Source of the DNA: JAGPUQ01 sp050179115
Lineage (GTDB): Bacteria; Pseudomonadota; Gammaproteobacteria; Pseudomonadales; Porticoccaceae
Assembly: GCA_050179115.1 (NCBI GenBank)
Contig: JBFXFL010000032.1
Span: 1 to 39,274, forward strand
Length of the DNA: 39,274 nt
Direction: 5' to 3'
The translations under genes and the position numbers were made by a program. Numbering within the stretch: position 1 is the first letter of the stretch; each line of letters starts with the position of its first letter. Of this stretch, positions 8,831-17,501 are shown in pieces. Below the pieces are notes generated by a model. It was not told where the DNA came from. It did not search any database and saw nothing but the letters and a program-made list of their open reading frames with translations.

Positions 8831-10606
8831 ATGGCTGTCGCGATCGCGCCCGAACAGGTTCTGGACCTCCCCCTGGCGCTGAAGCACCTGGCGGATGCCG
8901 GCCTGGTTGCGCGCGGCGATGCCAACCAGCTTGCGGGAGGCAATCGTACCCGCGAGCAGTCGCTCCAGCACCCGCTGGTGTACATCGCCGGCCAGCAGAT
9001 CGGCAACGCCGCCCGGCCCGGCCGGGTTCTGGATCTCGAAACCCTGACCCAGTGGCTCGGCGAAACCGCGCAACTGCCGGTGCTGCGCATCGACCCTCTC
9101 AAGGTCAAGGTCGCGGAAGTGGCGCGGGTGATGTCCTTCGAGTTCGCCAAGCGCCACGGCATCCTGTGTGTCGAAGCCGGCGCCGAGGAGATCGTCGTGG
9201 CCACGGCGCAGCCCTTCGTCACCACCTGGGTCTCGGGTCTCGAACAGGCCAGCCGCAAGCGCGTAAAACGGGTGGTCGCCAACCCGGCGGATATCGAGAA
9301 ATACACGCTCGAGTTTTACACCCTGTCGCGCTCGGTGTCCGGCGCCGGCACCGCGATGCGCGGCACCCGTCCCACGCTCGGCAATTTCGAGCAGCTGCTG
9401 GAGCTGGGCTCCCTCAAGGATCCCGACGCCCAGGATCAGCACATCGTCAATATCGTCGACTGGCTGTTGCAATACGCCTTCGACCAGCGCGCCAGCGACA
9501 TCCACATCGAGCCGCGCCGGGAACTGGGCAAGGTCCGCTTCCGCATCGACGGCGTACTGCACCCGGTCTACGAACTTCCGGCCCAGGTGCTGAGCGCGGT
9601 CACCAGCCGCCTGAAAATCCTCGGCCGCATGAATGTGGCAGAAAAGCGCAAACCCCAGGATGGGCGGGTCAAGACCCGGAGCCCCGCCGGCGGCGAAGTG
9701 GAACTGCGGCTCTCGACCCTGCCCACGGCGTTTGGCGAGAAGATGGTAATCCGGATTTTCGACCCCGAAGTATTGCTGCGCAGTTTCACCGAGCTGGGTC
9801 TCAGCGGCGACGACTACCAGCGCTGGCAAGGCATGATCAGTCAGTCCAACGGCATCGTGCTGGTCACCGGGCCCACCGGATCGGGCAAGACCACGACGCT
9901 GTATTCCACCCTGAAACAGCTCGCCACCGAGGAGGTGAATGTCAGCACGGTGGAAGACCCCATCGAGATGGTCGAGGACAGTTTCAACCAGACCCAGGTT
10001 CAACCGCAGATCAACTTCAGCTTCGCCGAGGGTGTGCGCACCCTGATGCGCCAGGACCCGGACATCATCATGGTGGGGGAGATCCGCGATCTCGCGACCG
10101 CGGAAATGGCGATTCAGGCCGCCCTCACCGGCCACCTGGTGCTGTCCACCCTGCACACCAACGACGCGCCCACCGCCATCACCCGCCTGCTCGATCTGGG
10201 CGTGCCCGCGCACCTGCTCAAGGTCACGCTCAACGGCGTGATGGCCCAGCGCCTGGTGCGCACCCTGTGCCCGCACTGCGTGCGCAGGACGTCGGTGGAC
10301 GTGGCGGCCTGGAAGGCGCTGGTGCAGCCCTGGAAAGCGCCACCGCCCGTGCAGTTCGCCGAGCCCGCCGGCTGTCTCGAATGTCGCGGCACCGGCTATC
10401 TGGGCCGCCAGGGCATCTACGAAATCATGCTGGTGAGCGACACCCTCAAGCCGCTGATCGGCGACCAGTGCGACATCTCCGCGCTGCGCCTGCAAGCCAT
10501 GCGCGAAGGCATGCGTACCCTGCGCCTGTCCGGTGCCCAGAAAGTCGGCGCGGGCATCACCTCCGTGGCGGAAGTGATGCGGGTAGCGCCGGATATGGGG
10601 CGCTAG
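8831..10606 (+). CDS. GspE/PilB-family secretion or pilus ATPase
   Basis: A 591-residue hexameric secretion ATPase of the type II secretion / type IV pilus family. The N-terminal T2SSE_N-type domain covers about residues 60-170. Walker A GPTGSGKTTT is at 348-357, with the Asp-box region (STVEDPIEM) after it. Walker B lies in IIMVGE just after Asp411, followed by the His-box (GHLVLSTLHTNDA). A tetracysteine zinc motif uses Cys480, Cys483, Cys515 and Cys518. Such ATPases power pseudopilus or pilus assembly at the inner membrane. No other gsp or pil gene is in the window, so this is an orphan copy; GspE versus PilB/MshE cannot be settled here. It ends 15 nt before the preferred glnE ATG and probably shares its transcript. 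A TACAAT hexamer at 8793-8798 could be its -10. Confidence 0.9.
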   Translation: MAVAIAPEQVLDLPLALKHLADAGLVARGDANQLAGGNRTREQSLQHPLVYIAGQQIGNAARPGRVLDLETLTQWLGETAQLPVLRIDPLKVKVAEVARVMSFEFAKRHGILCVEAGAEEIVVATAQPFVTTWVSGLEQASRKRVKRVVANPADIEKYTLEFYTLSRSVSGAGTAMRGTRPTLGNFEQLLELGSLKDPDAQDQHIVNIVDWLLQYAFDQRASDIHIEPRRELGKVRFRIDGVLHPVYELPAQVLSAVTSRLKILGRMNVAEKRKPQDGRVKTRSPAGGEVELRLSTLPTAFGEKMVIRIFDPEVLLRSFTELGLSGDDYQRWQGMISQSNGIVLVTGPTGSGKTTTLYSTLKQLATEEVNVSTVEDPIEMVEDSFNQTQVQPQINFSFAEGVRTLMRQDPDIIMVGEIRDLATAEMAIQAALTGHLVLSTLHTNDAPTAITRLLDLGVPAHLLKVTLNGVMAQRLVRTLCPHCVRRTSVDVAAWKALVQPWKAPPPVQFAEPAGCLECRGTGYLGRQGIYEIMLVSDTLKPLIGDQCDISALRLQAMREGMRTLRLSGAQKVGAGITSVAEVMRVAPDMGR

Positions 10607-10621
10607 CCGGTGCCGGTCAGG

Positions 10622-13504
10622 ATGGCGCTCTCGGCCGACCGCGAGGCCCTGTTCGCGCGCCAGCTCGAACAGTTTTTCGATGCCGCGCCGGCGGCACGCG
10701 AGCGCCTCGCCGCCCTGCGCGCCGACCCGGAGTTCGCGCGCGCGTTACGGTGGGTCTGGTCGGGGAGCGAGTTCGCGGCGGGCGTGTGCTGCCGGCAACC
10801 GGATGCGTTCCTCGATCTGGCGGAGCGGGGCGAACTCGCGAAGGCGCGGGCACCGGACTCGATCGAAACCGATCTCGCGACCGCGCTTGCCGGCTGCCCC
10901 GACGCGGCCGAACTCGGCCGCCGCCTGCGCCGCTTTCGCAATCTCGAAATGCTGCGCATCGTCTGGGGCGATCTCACCCGCAGCGCAGATCTTGAAAGCA
11001 CCATGGCCGCGCTCTCGGCGCTCGCGGAAGCCTGTATTCGCGGCGCGCTGGCCTTTCTCCATCCCGAAGCCTGCCGGCTCTGGGGCACGCCCATGGGCGC
11101 CGACTCCGGCCAGCCACAGCAGCTCCTGGTGCTCGCCATGGGCAAGCTGGGCGGCGGTGAACTCAATCTCTCGTCCGACATCGATCTGATCTTCACTTAT
11201 CCGGAAGTGGGCGAGACCGTGCCCGTCGCCGGGGGCGCGGCACGCGTGCTCGACAATCAGGAATTTTTCCTGCGCCTGGGCCGCAAACTGATCCAGGCCC
11301 TGGATCAGCACACCGCCGAGGGTTTTGTGTTCCGGGTCGACATGCGGCTGCGGCCGTACGGCGACAGCGGCGCCCTGGTGGCAAATTTCGACGCCCTCGC
11401 CGAGTACTACCAGACTCAGGGCCGCGACTGGGAGCGCTACGCCATGATCAAGGCGCGCGCGGTGAGCGGCGACCCCGCGGCGGCGACGCGTCTGCTCGAT
11501 CTGCTGCGGGCTTTTACCTATCGCAAATACATCGACTACTCCGCGATCCAGTCGCTGCGCGACATGAAGGCGCTGATCAATCGCGAAGTGGCGCGCCGCG
11601 ACATGGCCGGCAACATCAAGCTCGGCGCCGGCGGCATCCGCGAGATCGAGTTCATCGCCCAGGCCTTTCAGTTGATCCGGGGCGGTCGCGACCGCCGCTT
11701 CCAGACCCAGCAGTTGCGCACCGTGCTCGATCTGATCGACCGCGACGCATTGCTCCCGGACCGCGCCGGGGCGCGCCTGCGGGACGCCTATGTGTTCCTG
11801 CGCAACACCGAACACGCCCTCCAGGCCTGGCGTGATCAGCAGACCCAGACCCTGCCCACGGAGCCTGCGGATCGCGAGCGCCTGGCGGCCCTGATGGGTT
11901 ATCCGGACTGGACGGGGTTCGCCACCGCACTGGATGCGGTGCGGACCCAGGTGCGCGCCCTGTTTGACGCCGTGGTGGCGCCGGCCGAAACGGCGGGCGC
12001 CGACGACGACCGCGCGCGCGGTATCTGGTTGCTGGCGGCGGCCGAAGATCCGCCGGCGGATGAGCTGGCGGATCTCGGCTACGGCGCAGCGGCGGCACGG
12101 GCGGCCGAAGTCCTGCAACAGCTGCACCGCAGCCGTGGCGTGCAGGCCATGGCGGCGGACGCCCGGAGCCGTCTCGATCACCTGATGCCGCTGCTGATTG
12201 TCGAGTGCAGCACCGACGGCGCGGAAACCCTGCACCGGGTGAGCACCGTGGTCGAGGCGGTGGCGCGCCGCAGCGTGTACCTCACGCTGCTGAGCGAAAA
12301 TCCGGGCGCACGGCGCCAACTGGTGCGGCTGTGCGCGGCCAGTCCCTGGGTGACCGACGAGTTGGCGCACTACCCGGCCCTGCTGGATGAATTGCTCGAT
12401 CCCGTCGCCCTTTACGCACCGCCCGATCGCGCTGGCATCGCCATCGAACTACAACAGCACCTGGCGCGAGTGCCGGGCGATGATCTGGAAGCCCTGATGG
12501 AGGCGCTGCGCTACTTCCGTCGCGCTCATGCGCTGCGCGTGGCCGCCGCCGAGATCACCGGCGCGCTGCCGCTGATGAAGGTGAGCGATTATCTGACCTG
12601 GCTGGCCGAGGCCATCCTGGAGGCGGTGGTCGCCTTCGCCCACGCGCAACTGGTCGCGCGCCACGGCCACCCGATCACCGCGACGGGGACTGCACCCGGC
12701 TTCCTCGTGGTCGGCTACGGCAAGCTGGGCGGCATCGAACTGGCGCACGACTCAGACCTGGATCTGGTGTTTCTTCACGATGCCGATCCGACATTTGCTA
12801 CCAGCGGCGAGTACCCTCTGACCAATGAGCAGTTTTTTGCCCGCCTCGGCCAGCGCATCATCCACATCCTGAGCACCCGCACCGCCTCCGGCGCCCTGTA
12901 CGAGGTGGATATGCGCCTGCGGCCCTCGGGCAACTCGGGGCTGCTGGTGTCGTCCTGCGACGCCTTTGCACGCTATCAAGCCGAGAGCGCCTGGGTCTGG
13001 GAGCATCAGGCATTGGTGCGCGCGCGACCCGTCGCCGGCAGCGCCGCGCTGGTCGAGCCGTTCGCAGCCGTGCGGCGCGAAGTGCTGTGCCGCGCCCGCG
13101 ACCGCAGCGAACTGGCCCGCGAGGTCAACGCGATGCGCGCCAAAATGCGCGCCCATCTGGCATCGGAAGCCACCGTGCAAAACCAGGGTCTGTTTGACCT
13201 GAAGCAGGATGCCGGCGGTATCGTGGATATCGAATTTATGGTTCAATTTGCGGTCTTGGTCGAGTCCCACCGCCACCCGGAACTCACCCGCTGGACCGAT
13301 AACATTCGTATCCTCGGTGATCTGGCGGAGGCCGGTGTCTTGTCTGCTACTGACACGGAAACCCTGCGGGAAGCCTACAAGGTCTACCGTGCGGCGGCAC
13401 ATCGGCTGCAATTGCAGCGTCAGCCCGGCGTGGTTCCCGCGGCGGAGTTCGCGGCGCCGCGCGCCGCGGTCACTGCCATCTGGGAGCGCCTCCTGGGCGG
13501 GTAA
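10622..13504 (+). CDS. glnE: Bifunctional glutamine synthetase adenylyltransferase / adenylyl-removing enzyme
   Basis: A 960-residue protein that adenylylates glutamine synthetase when nitrogen is abundant and removes AMP when it is scarce, in response to PII. Both nucleotidyltransferase halves are present. The N-terminal removase has GGGELNLSSDIDLIF with Asp186/Asp188. The C-terminal transferase has GKLGGIELAHDSDLDLVF with Asp712/Asp714. Each half also carries its own VDMRLRP block (E/DVDMRLRPxGxSG). Length is close to E. coli GlnE (946). I prefer the ATG at 10622, which follows GGTCAGG; a GTG at 10610 would add four residues. It is followed by ilvE 55 nt downstream, the same order seen in pseudomonads. 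Confidence 0.96.
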   Translation: MALSADREALFARQLEQFFDAAPAARERLAALRADPEFARALRWVWSGSEFAAGVCCRQPDAFLDLAERGELAKARAPDSIETDLATALAGCPDAAELGRRLRRFRNLEMLRIVWGDLTRSADLESTMAALSALAEACIRGALAFLHPEACRLWGTPMGADSGQPQQLLVLAMGKLGGGELNLSSDIDLIFTYPEVGETVPVAGGAARVLDNQEFFLRLGRKLIQALDQHTAEGFVFRVDMRLRPYGDSGALVANFDALAEYYQTQGRDWERYAMIKARAVSGDPAAATRLLDLLRAFTYRKYIDYSAIQSLRDMKALINREVARRDMAGNIKLGAGGIREIEFIAQAFQLIRGGRDRRFQTQQLRTVLDLIDRDALLPDRAGARLRDAYVFLRNTEHALQAWRDQQTQTLPTEPADRERLAALMGYPDWTGFATALDAVRTQVRALFDAVVAPAETAGADDDRARGIWLLAAAEDPPADELADLGYGAAAARAAEVLQQLHRSRGVQAMAADARSRLDHLMPLLIVECSTDGAETLHRVSTVVEAVARRSVYLTLLSENPGARRQLVRLCAASPWVTDELAHYPALLDELLDPVALYAPPDRAGIAIELQQHLARVPGDDLEALMEALRYFRRAHALRVAAAEITGALPLMKVSDYLTWLAEAILEAVVAFAHAQLVARHGHPITATGTAPGFLVVGYGKLGGIELAHDSDLDLVFLHDADPTFATSGEYPLTNEQFFARLGQRIIHILSTRTASGALYEVDMRLRPSGNSGLLVSSCDAFARYQAESAWVWEHQALVRARPVAGSAALVEPFAAVRREVLCRARDRSELAREVNAMRAKMRAHLASEATVQNQGLFDLKQDAGGIVDIEFMVQFAVLVESHRHPELTRWTDNIRILGDLAEAGVLSATDTETLREAYKVYRAAAHRLQLQRQPGVVPAAEFAAPRAAVTAIWERLLGG

Positions 13505-13559
13505 CTAGATGGTTTCCACAAGATAGTTTCTACGACACATTTTCGAGGAGTGTATTCCC

Positions 13560-14489
13560 ATGTCTTTTGCCGACCGCGACGGGTTTATCTGGTTCGATGG
13601 CCAACTGGTGCCCTGGCGCGAGGCGCAGGTCCATGTGCTGACCCACACGCTTCACTACGGCATGGGTGTGTTCGAAGGTGTGCGCGCCTATCACACCGAC
13701 AGTCGCGGCACGGCGATTTTCCGTCTGGAAGATCACACCAACCGCCTGTTCAACTCCGCGAAGATCGTCGGCATGCAAATGCCCTTCGACCGCAAGACCC
13801 TGAACGAGGCCCAGCGTCAGGTCGTGCGCGCCAACAATCTGCGTGAAGGCTATATCCGGCCCCTGGCGTTTCTCGGCTCCGAGGGCATGGGCCTGCGCGC
13901 CGACGGCCTGCGCACCCACGTTGCCGTCGCCGCCTGGGAATGGCCCTCCTACATGAGTCCCGAGGCGCTGGAGCAGGGCATCCGCATCCGCACCTCGTCC
14001 ATCACGCGCCATCACGTCAACATCACCATGTGCAAGGCGAAGGCGACCGGCAACTACACCAACTCGATGATGGCACTGCGCGAAGCGCTGCAGGACGGCT
14101 ACGACGAAGCCCTGCTGCTCGATCCCGAAGGCTATGTCGCGGAAGGCAGCGGCGAGAATATTTTCGTGGTCAATCGCGGCGTGCTCTACACCCCCGAGCT
14201 GACCTCCTGTCTCGACGGCATCACCCGCGATACCGTGATTCAACTGGCCCACGAATGCGGTTACGAAGTCCGCGAAAAACGCATCACCCGCGATGAAATC
14301 TATATCGCGGATGAAGCCTTTTTCACCGGCACCGCCGCCGAAGTGCTGCCGATCCGCGAGCTCGACAACCGGGTGATCGGCGCCGGCGCGCGCGGACCCA
14401 TCACCACGCGCCTGCAGCAACTGTATTTCGATGCGGTGCGCGGCCGTCTCGCCGCCCATCCGGAATGGCTGGCGCCGGTCGCCGATTGA
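13560..14489 (+). CDS. ilvE: Branched-chain amino acid aminotransferase
   Basis: A 309-residue class IV PLP-dependent aminotransferase performing the last step of leucine, isoleucine and valine synthesis. The PLP lysine is Lys161 in AKATGNYTNSM. Other family blocks are HYGMGVFEGVRAY near the N-terminus, GYVAEGSGENIFVV, CLDGITRDTVIQLA and FFTGTAAEVLPI, all matching E. coli IlvE. GAGGAG at 13544-13549 gives a good ribosome-binding site. It sits between glnE and waaF; waaF begins 22 nt after its stop, so it may be read with the LPS-core operon. Confidence 0.96.
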   Translation: MSFADRDGFIWFDGQLVPWREAQVHVLTHTLHYGMGVFEGVRAYHTDSRGTAIFRLEDHTNRLFNSAKIVGMQMPFDRKTLNEAQRQVVRANNLREGYIRPLAFLGSEGMGLRADGLRTHVAVAAWEWPSYMSPEALEQGIRIRTSSITRHHVNITMCKAKATGNYTNSMMALREALQDGYDEALLLDPEGYVAEGSGENIFVVNRGVLYTPELTSCLDGITRDTVIQLAHECGYEVREKRITRDEIYIADEAFFTGTAAEVLPIRELDNRVIGAGARGPITTRLQQLYFDAVRGRLAAHPEWLAPVAD

Positions 14490-14511
14490 CTACAACGCCA
14501 GGCCGGCGGCG

Positions 14512-15546
14512 ATGACCGGACCCAACATTCTGGTGATAGGCCCGGCCTGGGTCGGGGACATGGTGATGTCCCAGGCCCTGTTCATCGCGTTGCGCCAGCG
14601 CCAGCCGGGGTGCCGCATCACGGTGCTGGCTCCCGCCTGGAGCCGGCCGCTGCTGGCGCGCATGCCCGAAGTGGACGCCGCCATCGACCTGCCGTTCGCC
14701 CACGGCGAATTCAATCTCGGCGGGCGCCTTGCGTTCGCGCGCGGTCTCGAACCCAAGCGCTTCGACCAGGCCATCGTGCTGCCCAACTCCTTCAAGTCGG
14801 CGCTGATCCCCGCTGCCGCGGGTATCCCGCTGCGCACCGGCTGGCGCGGCGAGTGGCGCTTCTGGCTGCTCAACGACATCCGGCTGCTGGACCGGCGCAA
14901 ATACCCGCGCATGGTCGAACGTTGCGTCGCCCTCGCCTATCCCGCTGGACGGCCGCTGCCGGAGCCACTGCCCCGCCCCCGGCTGCGCGCCGATCCGCAG
15001 CGGCTCGCGGCGCTGCGCGAACAGTTCGCACTCGACCCCTCACGGCCGGTGCTGGCGCTGTGCCCGGGCGCCGAATTCGGTCCCTCGAAACGCTGGCCGG
15101 AAGCCCACTACGCGAACCTCGCCGGCACCTACGCCGAGCGCGGCTGGCAGATCTGGCTGCTGGGTTCGCAGCGCGACCGGCCGGTGACGGACGCCATCGT
15201 CGAACACCTGCCCGCTGCCCTGAAAGCACAGGCACACAATCTGGCCGGCACCACCGAACTCGCCGACGCCGTCGATCTGCTCGCGGGGGCGGACCTGGTG
15301 GTGAGCAACGATTCGGGTCTCATGCACATCGCCGCCGCCCTCGACCGCCCCCTGATCGTGGTGTACGGCTCCAGCAGTCCGGGCTTCACGCCGCCGCTTT
15401 CGGCCCGGGCGCAGACGCTGTCGATCCCGGTCGACTGCGGCCCCTGCTTCCAGCGCGAATGTCCCAAGGGTCACCTCAAATGCCTGAACGACCTGAGCCC
15501 CGCGCTGGTGCTCGCCGCCGCCGACCGGCTGTGCGCGGCGCACTGA
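14512..15546 (+). CDS. waaF: LPS heptosyltransferase II (ADP-heptose--LPS heptosyltransferase)
   Basis: A 344-residue GT9-family glycosyltransferase that adds the second L,D-heptose to the LPS inner core in the cytoplasm. The N-terminal MTGPNILVIGPAWVGDMVMS matches WaaF, followed by VLPNSFKSALIP and GWRGEWR. The ADP-heptose-binding C-terminal half has LCPGAEFGPSKRWPEAHY, NDSGLMHIAAAL and CGPCFQRECPKGHLKCL. The ATG at 14512 gives the usual family N-terminus; the frame stays open further upstream into ilvE but without homology. It heads the LPS-core gene run. Confidence 0.96.
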   Translation: MTGPNILVIGPAWVGDMVMSQALFIALRQRQPGCRITVLAPAWSRPLLARMPEVDAAIDLPFAHGEFNLGGRLAFARGLEPKRFDQAIVLPNSFKSALIPAAAGIPLRTGWRGEWRFWLLNDIRLLDRRKYPRMVERCVALAYPAGRPLPEPLPRPRLRADPQRLAALREQFALDPSRPVLALCPGAEFGPSKRWPEAHYANLAGTYAERGWQIWLLGSQRDRPVTDAIVEHLPAALKAQAHNLAGTTELADAVDLLAGADLVVSNDSGLMHIAAALDRPLIVVYGSSSPGFTPPLSARAQTLSIPVDCGPCFQRECPKGHLKCLNDLSPALVLAAADRLCAAH

Positions 15547-15564
15547 CCGCGCGCCGCCCCGGAC

Positions 15565-16695
15565 ATGCAATTCGCCTTCTGCCTCTACAAATACTTTCCC
15601 TACGGCGGCTTGCAGCGGGATTTTCTGCGCATCGCGCGCGCCTGCCAGGCTCGCGGCCACCGCGTGCGGGCGTACGTGCTGAGCTGGGACGGCGAGCCGC
15701 CCGCCGACCTGGAGGTGGTGCGTCTTCCGGCCCGGGGGTTCACCAGCCCCGCGCGCTATCGCCACTTCAGCCGCACGCTCGCCGCGCACCTGGCGCGGCA
15801 GCCGGTGGATGCCGTGGTCGGCTTCAACAAGATGCCCGGGCTCGATATCTATTACGCCGCCGACCCCTGCTACGCCCACAAGGCTCATACGCAGCGGAGC
15901 GCCCTGTACCGACTGTTGCCACGCTACCGGCATTTCGCCCAGTACGAGGCGGCGGTGTTTGGCCCGGCCGCCCGCACCCCGATACTCATGATCTCGTCCG
16001 TGCAGGAACCCCTGTTTCGGCACCATCATGGCACCCCGCCGGAACGCTTCCATCTGCTGCCGCCCGGTATCGACCCCAGCCGGCGCGCGCCGCCCGATGC
16101 CGCGCTGATGCGCGCGACGTTCCGCGCTGAATTCAGCCTCAGCGCATCCCGTCCGCTGCTGCTGATGGTCGGTTCGGGGTTCCGGACCAAGGGCCTCGAC
16201 CGCGTACTGCGCGGACTGGCGGCGCTGCCTGCGGAGCTTGCGGATGTGCAATTGTTCGTGATCGGTCAGGACGACCCCGCACCCTTTCAACGTCTGGCGC
16301 GGCGCCTCGGCGTGGCCGGACGGGTGCGATTCTTCGCCGGTCGCGACGACATCCCCCGCTTTCTGCAGGGCGCCGACCTGCTGGTCCACCCCGCCTACAG
16401 CGAAAACACCGGCACCGTGCTGCTGGAAGCGCTGGTGGCCGGACTGCCGGTGCTCACCACCGCCAACTGCGGCTACGCCCACTATGTCGCCGAGGCCGGC
16501 GCCGGCGCCGTGTTACCCGAGCCCTATGGGCAGGACGCTTTTGACCACGCGCTCGCGGCCCTGCTCACGGTCGACCGCAGCGCCTTGCGCGCGCGCGCCC
16601 TCGCCTGGGCCGCGAGCGCCGACATCTACGGCCTGCCCGAGCGCGCCGCCGCGCTGATCGAACAGCTCGTCCCCGGCGCGCGGAGGCCGACGTGA
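15565..16695 (+). CDS. waaG: LPS core glycosyltransferase WaaG-like (GT4)
   Basis: A 376-residue GT-B retaining glycosyltransferase of family 4. It resembles WaaG, which adds the first hexose to heptose II of the core. Features are the N-terminal FCLYKYFPYGGLQRDFLRIA, the VGFNKMPGLDIYYAADPCY motif typical of WaaG, LMVGSGFRTKGLDRVL, and the donor-binding E-x7-E in YSENTGTVLLEAL. The start ATG is 18 nt after waaF. It overlaps the next gene by 4 nt (GTGA), which suggests translational coupling with waaP. The transferred sugar cannot be read from sequence. Confidence 0.93.
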   Translation: MQFAFCLYKYFPYGGLQRDFLRIARACQARGHRVRAYVLSWDGEPPADLEVVRLPARGFTSPARYRHFSRTLAAHLARQPVDAVVGFNKMPGLDIYYAADPCYAHKAHTQRSALYRLLPRYRHFAQYEAAVFGPAARTPILMISSVQEPLFRHHHGTPPERFHLLPPGIDPSRRAPPDAALMRATFRAEFSLSASRPLLLMVGSGFRTKGLDRVLRGLAALPAELADVQLFVIGQDDPAPFQRLARRLGVAGRVRFFAGRDDIPRFLQGADLLVHPAYSENTGTVLLEALVAGLPVLTTANCGYAHYVAEAGAGAVLPEPYGQDAFDHALAALLTVDRSALRARALAWAASADIYGLPERAAALIEQLVPGARRPT

Positions 16696-17501
16696 AGCCC
16701 GTGGTCACCGGCGAGCTCGCCCGCGCCTGGGCCGGGCGCGATCCCTTTGTCGAGGTGACCAAGCTCGAGGGCGAGACCTATCGCGCCCTCGAAGGCCGTC
16801 GCACCCTGCGCTTCGAACTGGGCGGGCGCGCCTACTTCGCGAAGATCCATCGCGGCATCGGCTGGCGTGAAGTCGCCAAGAATCTGTTGCGCCTGCGCCT
16901 GCCGATAGTCGGGGCAAACCGCGAATGGCGCGCCATCCACCGGCTCCAAGAGCTGGGTGTCGCCACCATGACGCCGGTGGCTTTCGGGCAGCGCGGTGGC
17001 AATCCCGCGCGGCGCCTGTCGTTTCTCATCACCGAAGCACTCGAACCCAGCGTCGATCTGGAAACCTTCTGCGCGCGCGGCGGGCTGGCGGCGCTGGGAA
17101 TTGCCGCGCGCCGAGCGCTGATCCGCAAGCTCGCCACCATCACCCGTACCCTGCACGCCAACGGCATCAATCACCGCGATTACTATCTGTGCCACTTTCT
17201 GCTGGACGCCTCACCCGCCGCACTCAGCCAGCCGCCCGCCGCGCGGCCGCTCTACCTGATCGACCTGCACCGCATGCAAATGCGCCGCCACGTCCCCTGG
17301 CGCTGGCGCCGCAAGGATCTCGCAAGCCTGTGCTACTCGGCCCGCCAGGCGGGTGCCACTGCGCGCGACGAACTGCAATTTCTGCGCGTCTACACGGGCC
17401 TGCCGCTGCGCGATCTCCTGCAACAACACCGGTGGCGCGCCGTCGACCGCCGGGCGCGCGCACTGAACCGCAAAGGAGTGCGCAAGGGATACCATCCATG
17501 A
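16692..17501 (+). CDS. waaP: LPS core heptose(I) kinase
   Basis: A 269-residue sugar kinase with a protein-kinase-like fold that phosphorylates heptose I of the inner core. This modification stabilises the outer membrane through divalent cations. The catalytic block NGINHRDYYLCHFLLD places the catalytic Asp at 163 (E. coli WaaP Asp162), followed by YLIDLHRMQMRR, the metal-binding equivalent of DFG. The N-lobe has the expected GGRAYFAKIHRG with its Lys. The start is GTG, overlapping the waaG stop; the stop overlaps the next ATG (ATGA). It is part of a three-gene coupled unit. Confidence 0.95.
   Translation: MKPVVTGELARAWAGRDPFVEVTKLEGETYRALEGRRTLRFELGGRAYFAKIHRGIGWREVAKNLLRLRLPIVGANREWRAIHRLQELGVATMTPVAFGQRGGNPARRLSFLITEALEPSVDLETFCARGGLAALGIAARRALIRKLATITRTLHANGINHRDYYLCHFLLDASPAALSQPPAARPLYLIDLHRMQMRRHVPWRWRRKDLASLCYSARQAGATARDELQFLRVYTGLPLRDLLQQHRWRAVDRRARALNRKGVRKGYHP

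Noticed and set aside
8792..10495. Long minus-strand frame opposite the GspE-like gene
   Set aside because: It is an antisense shadow; the plus-strand product has full Walker and zinc motifs.
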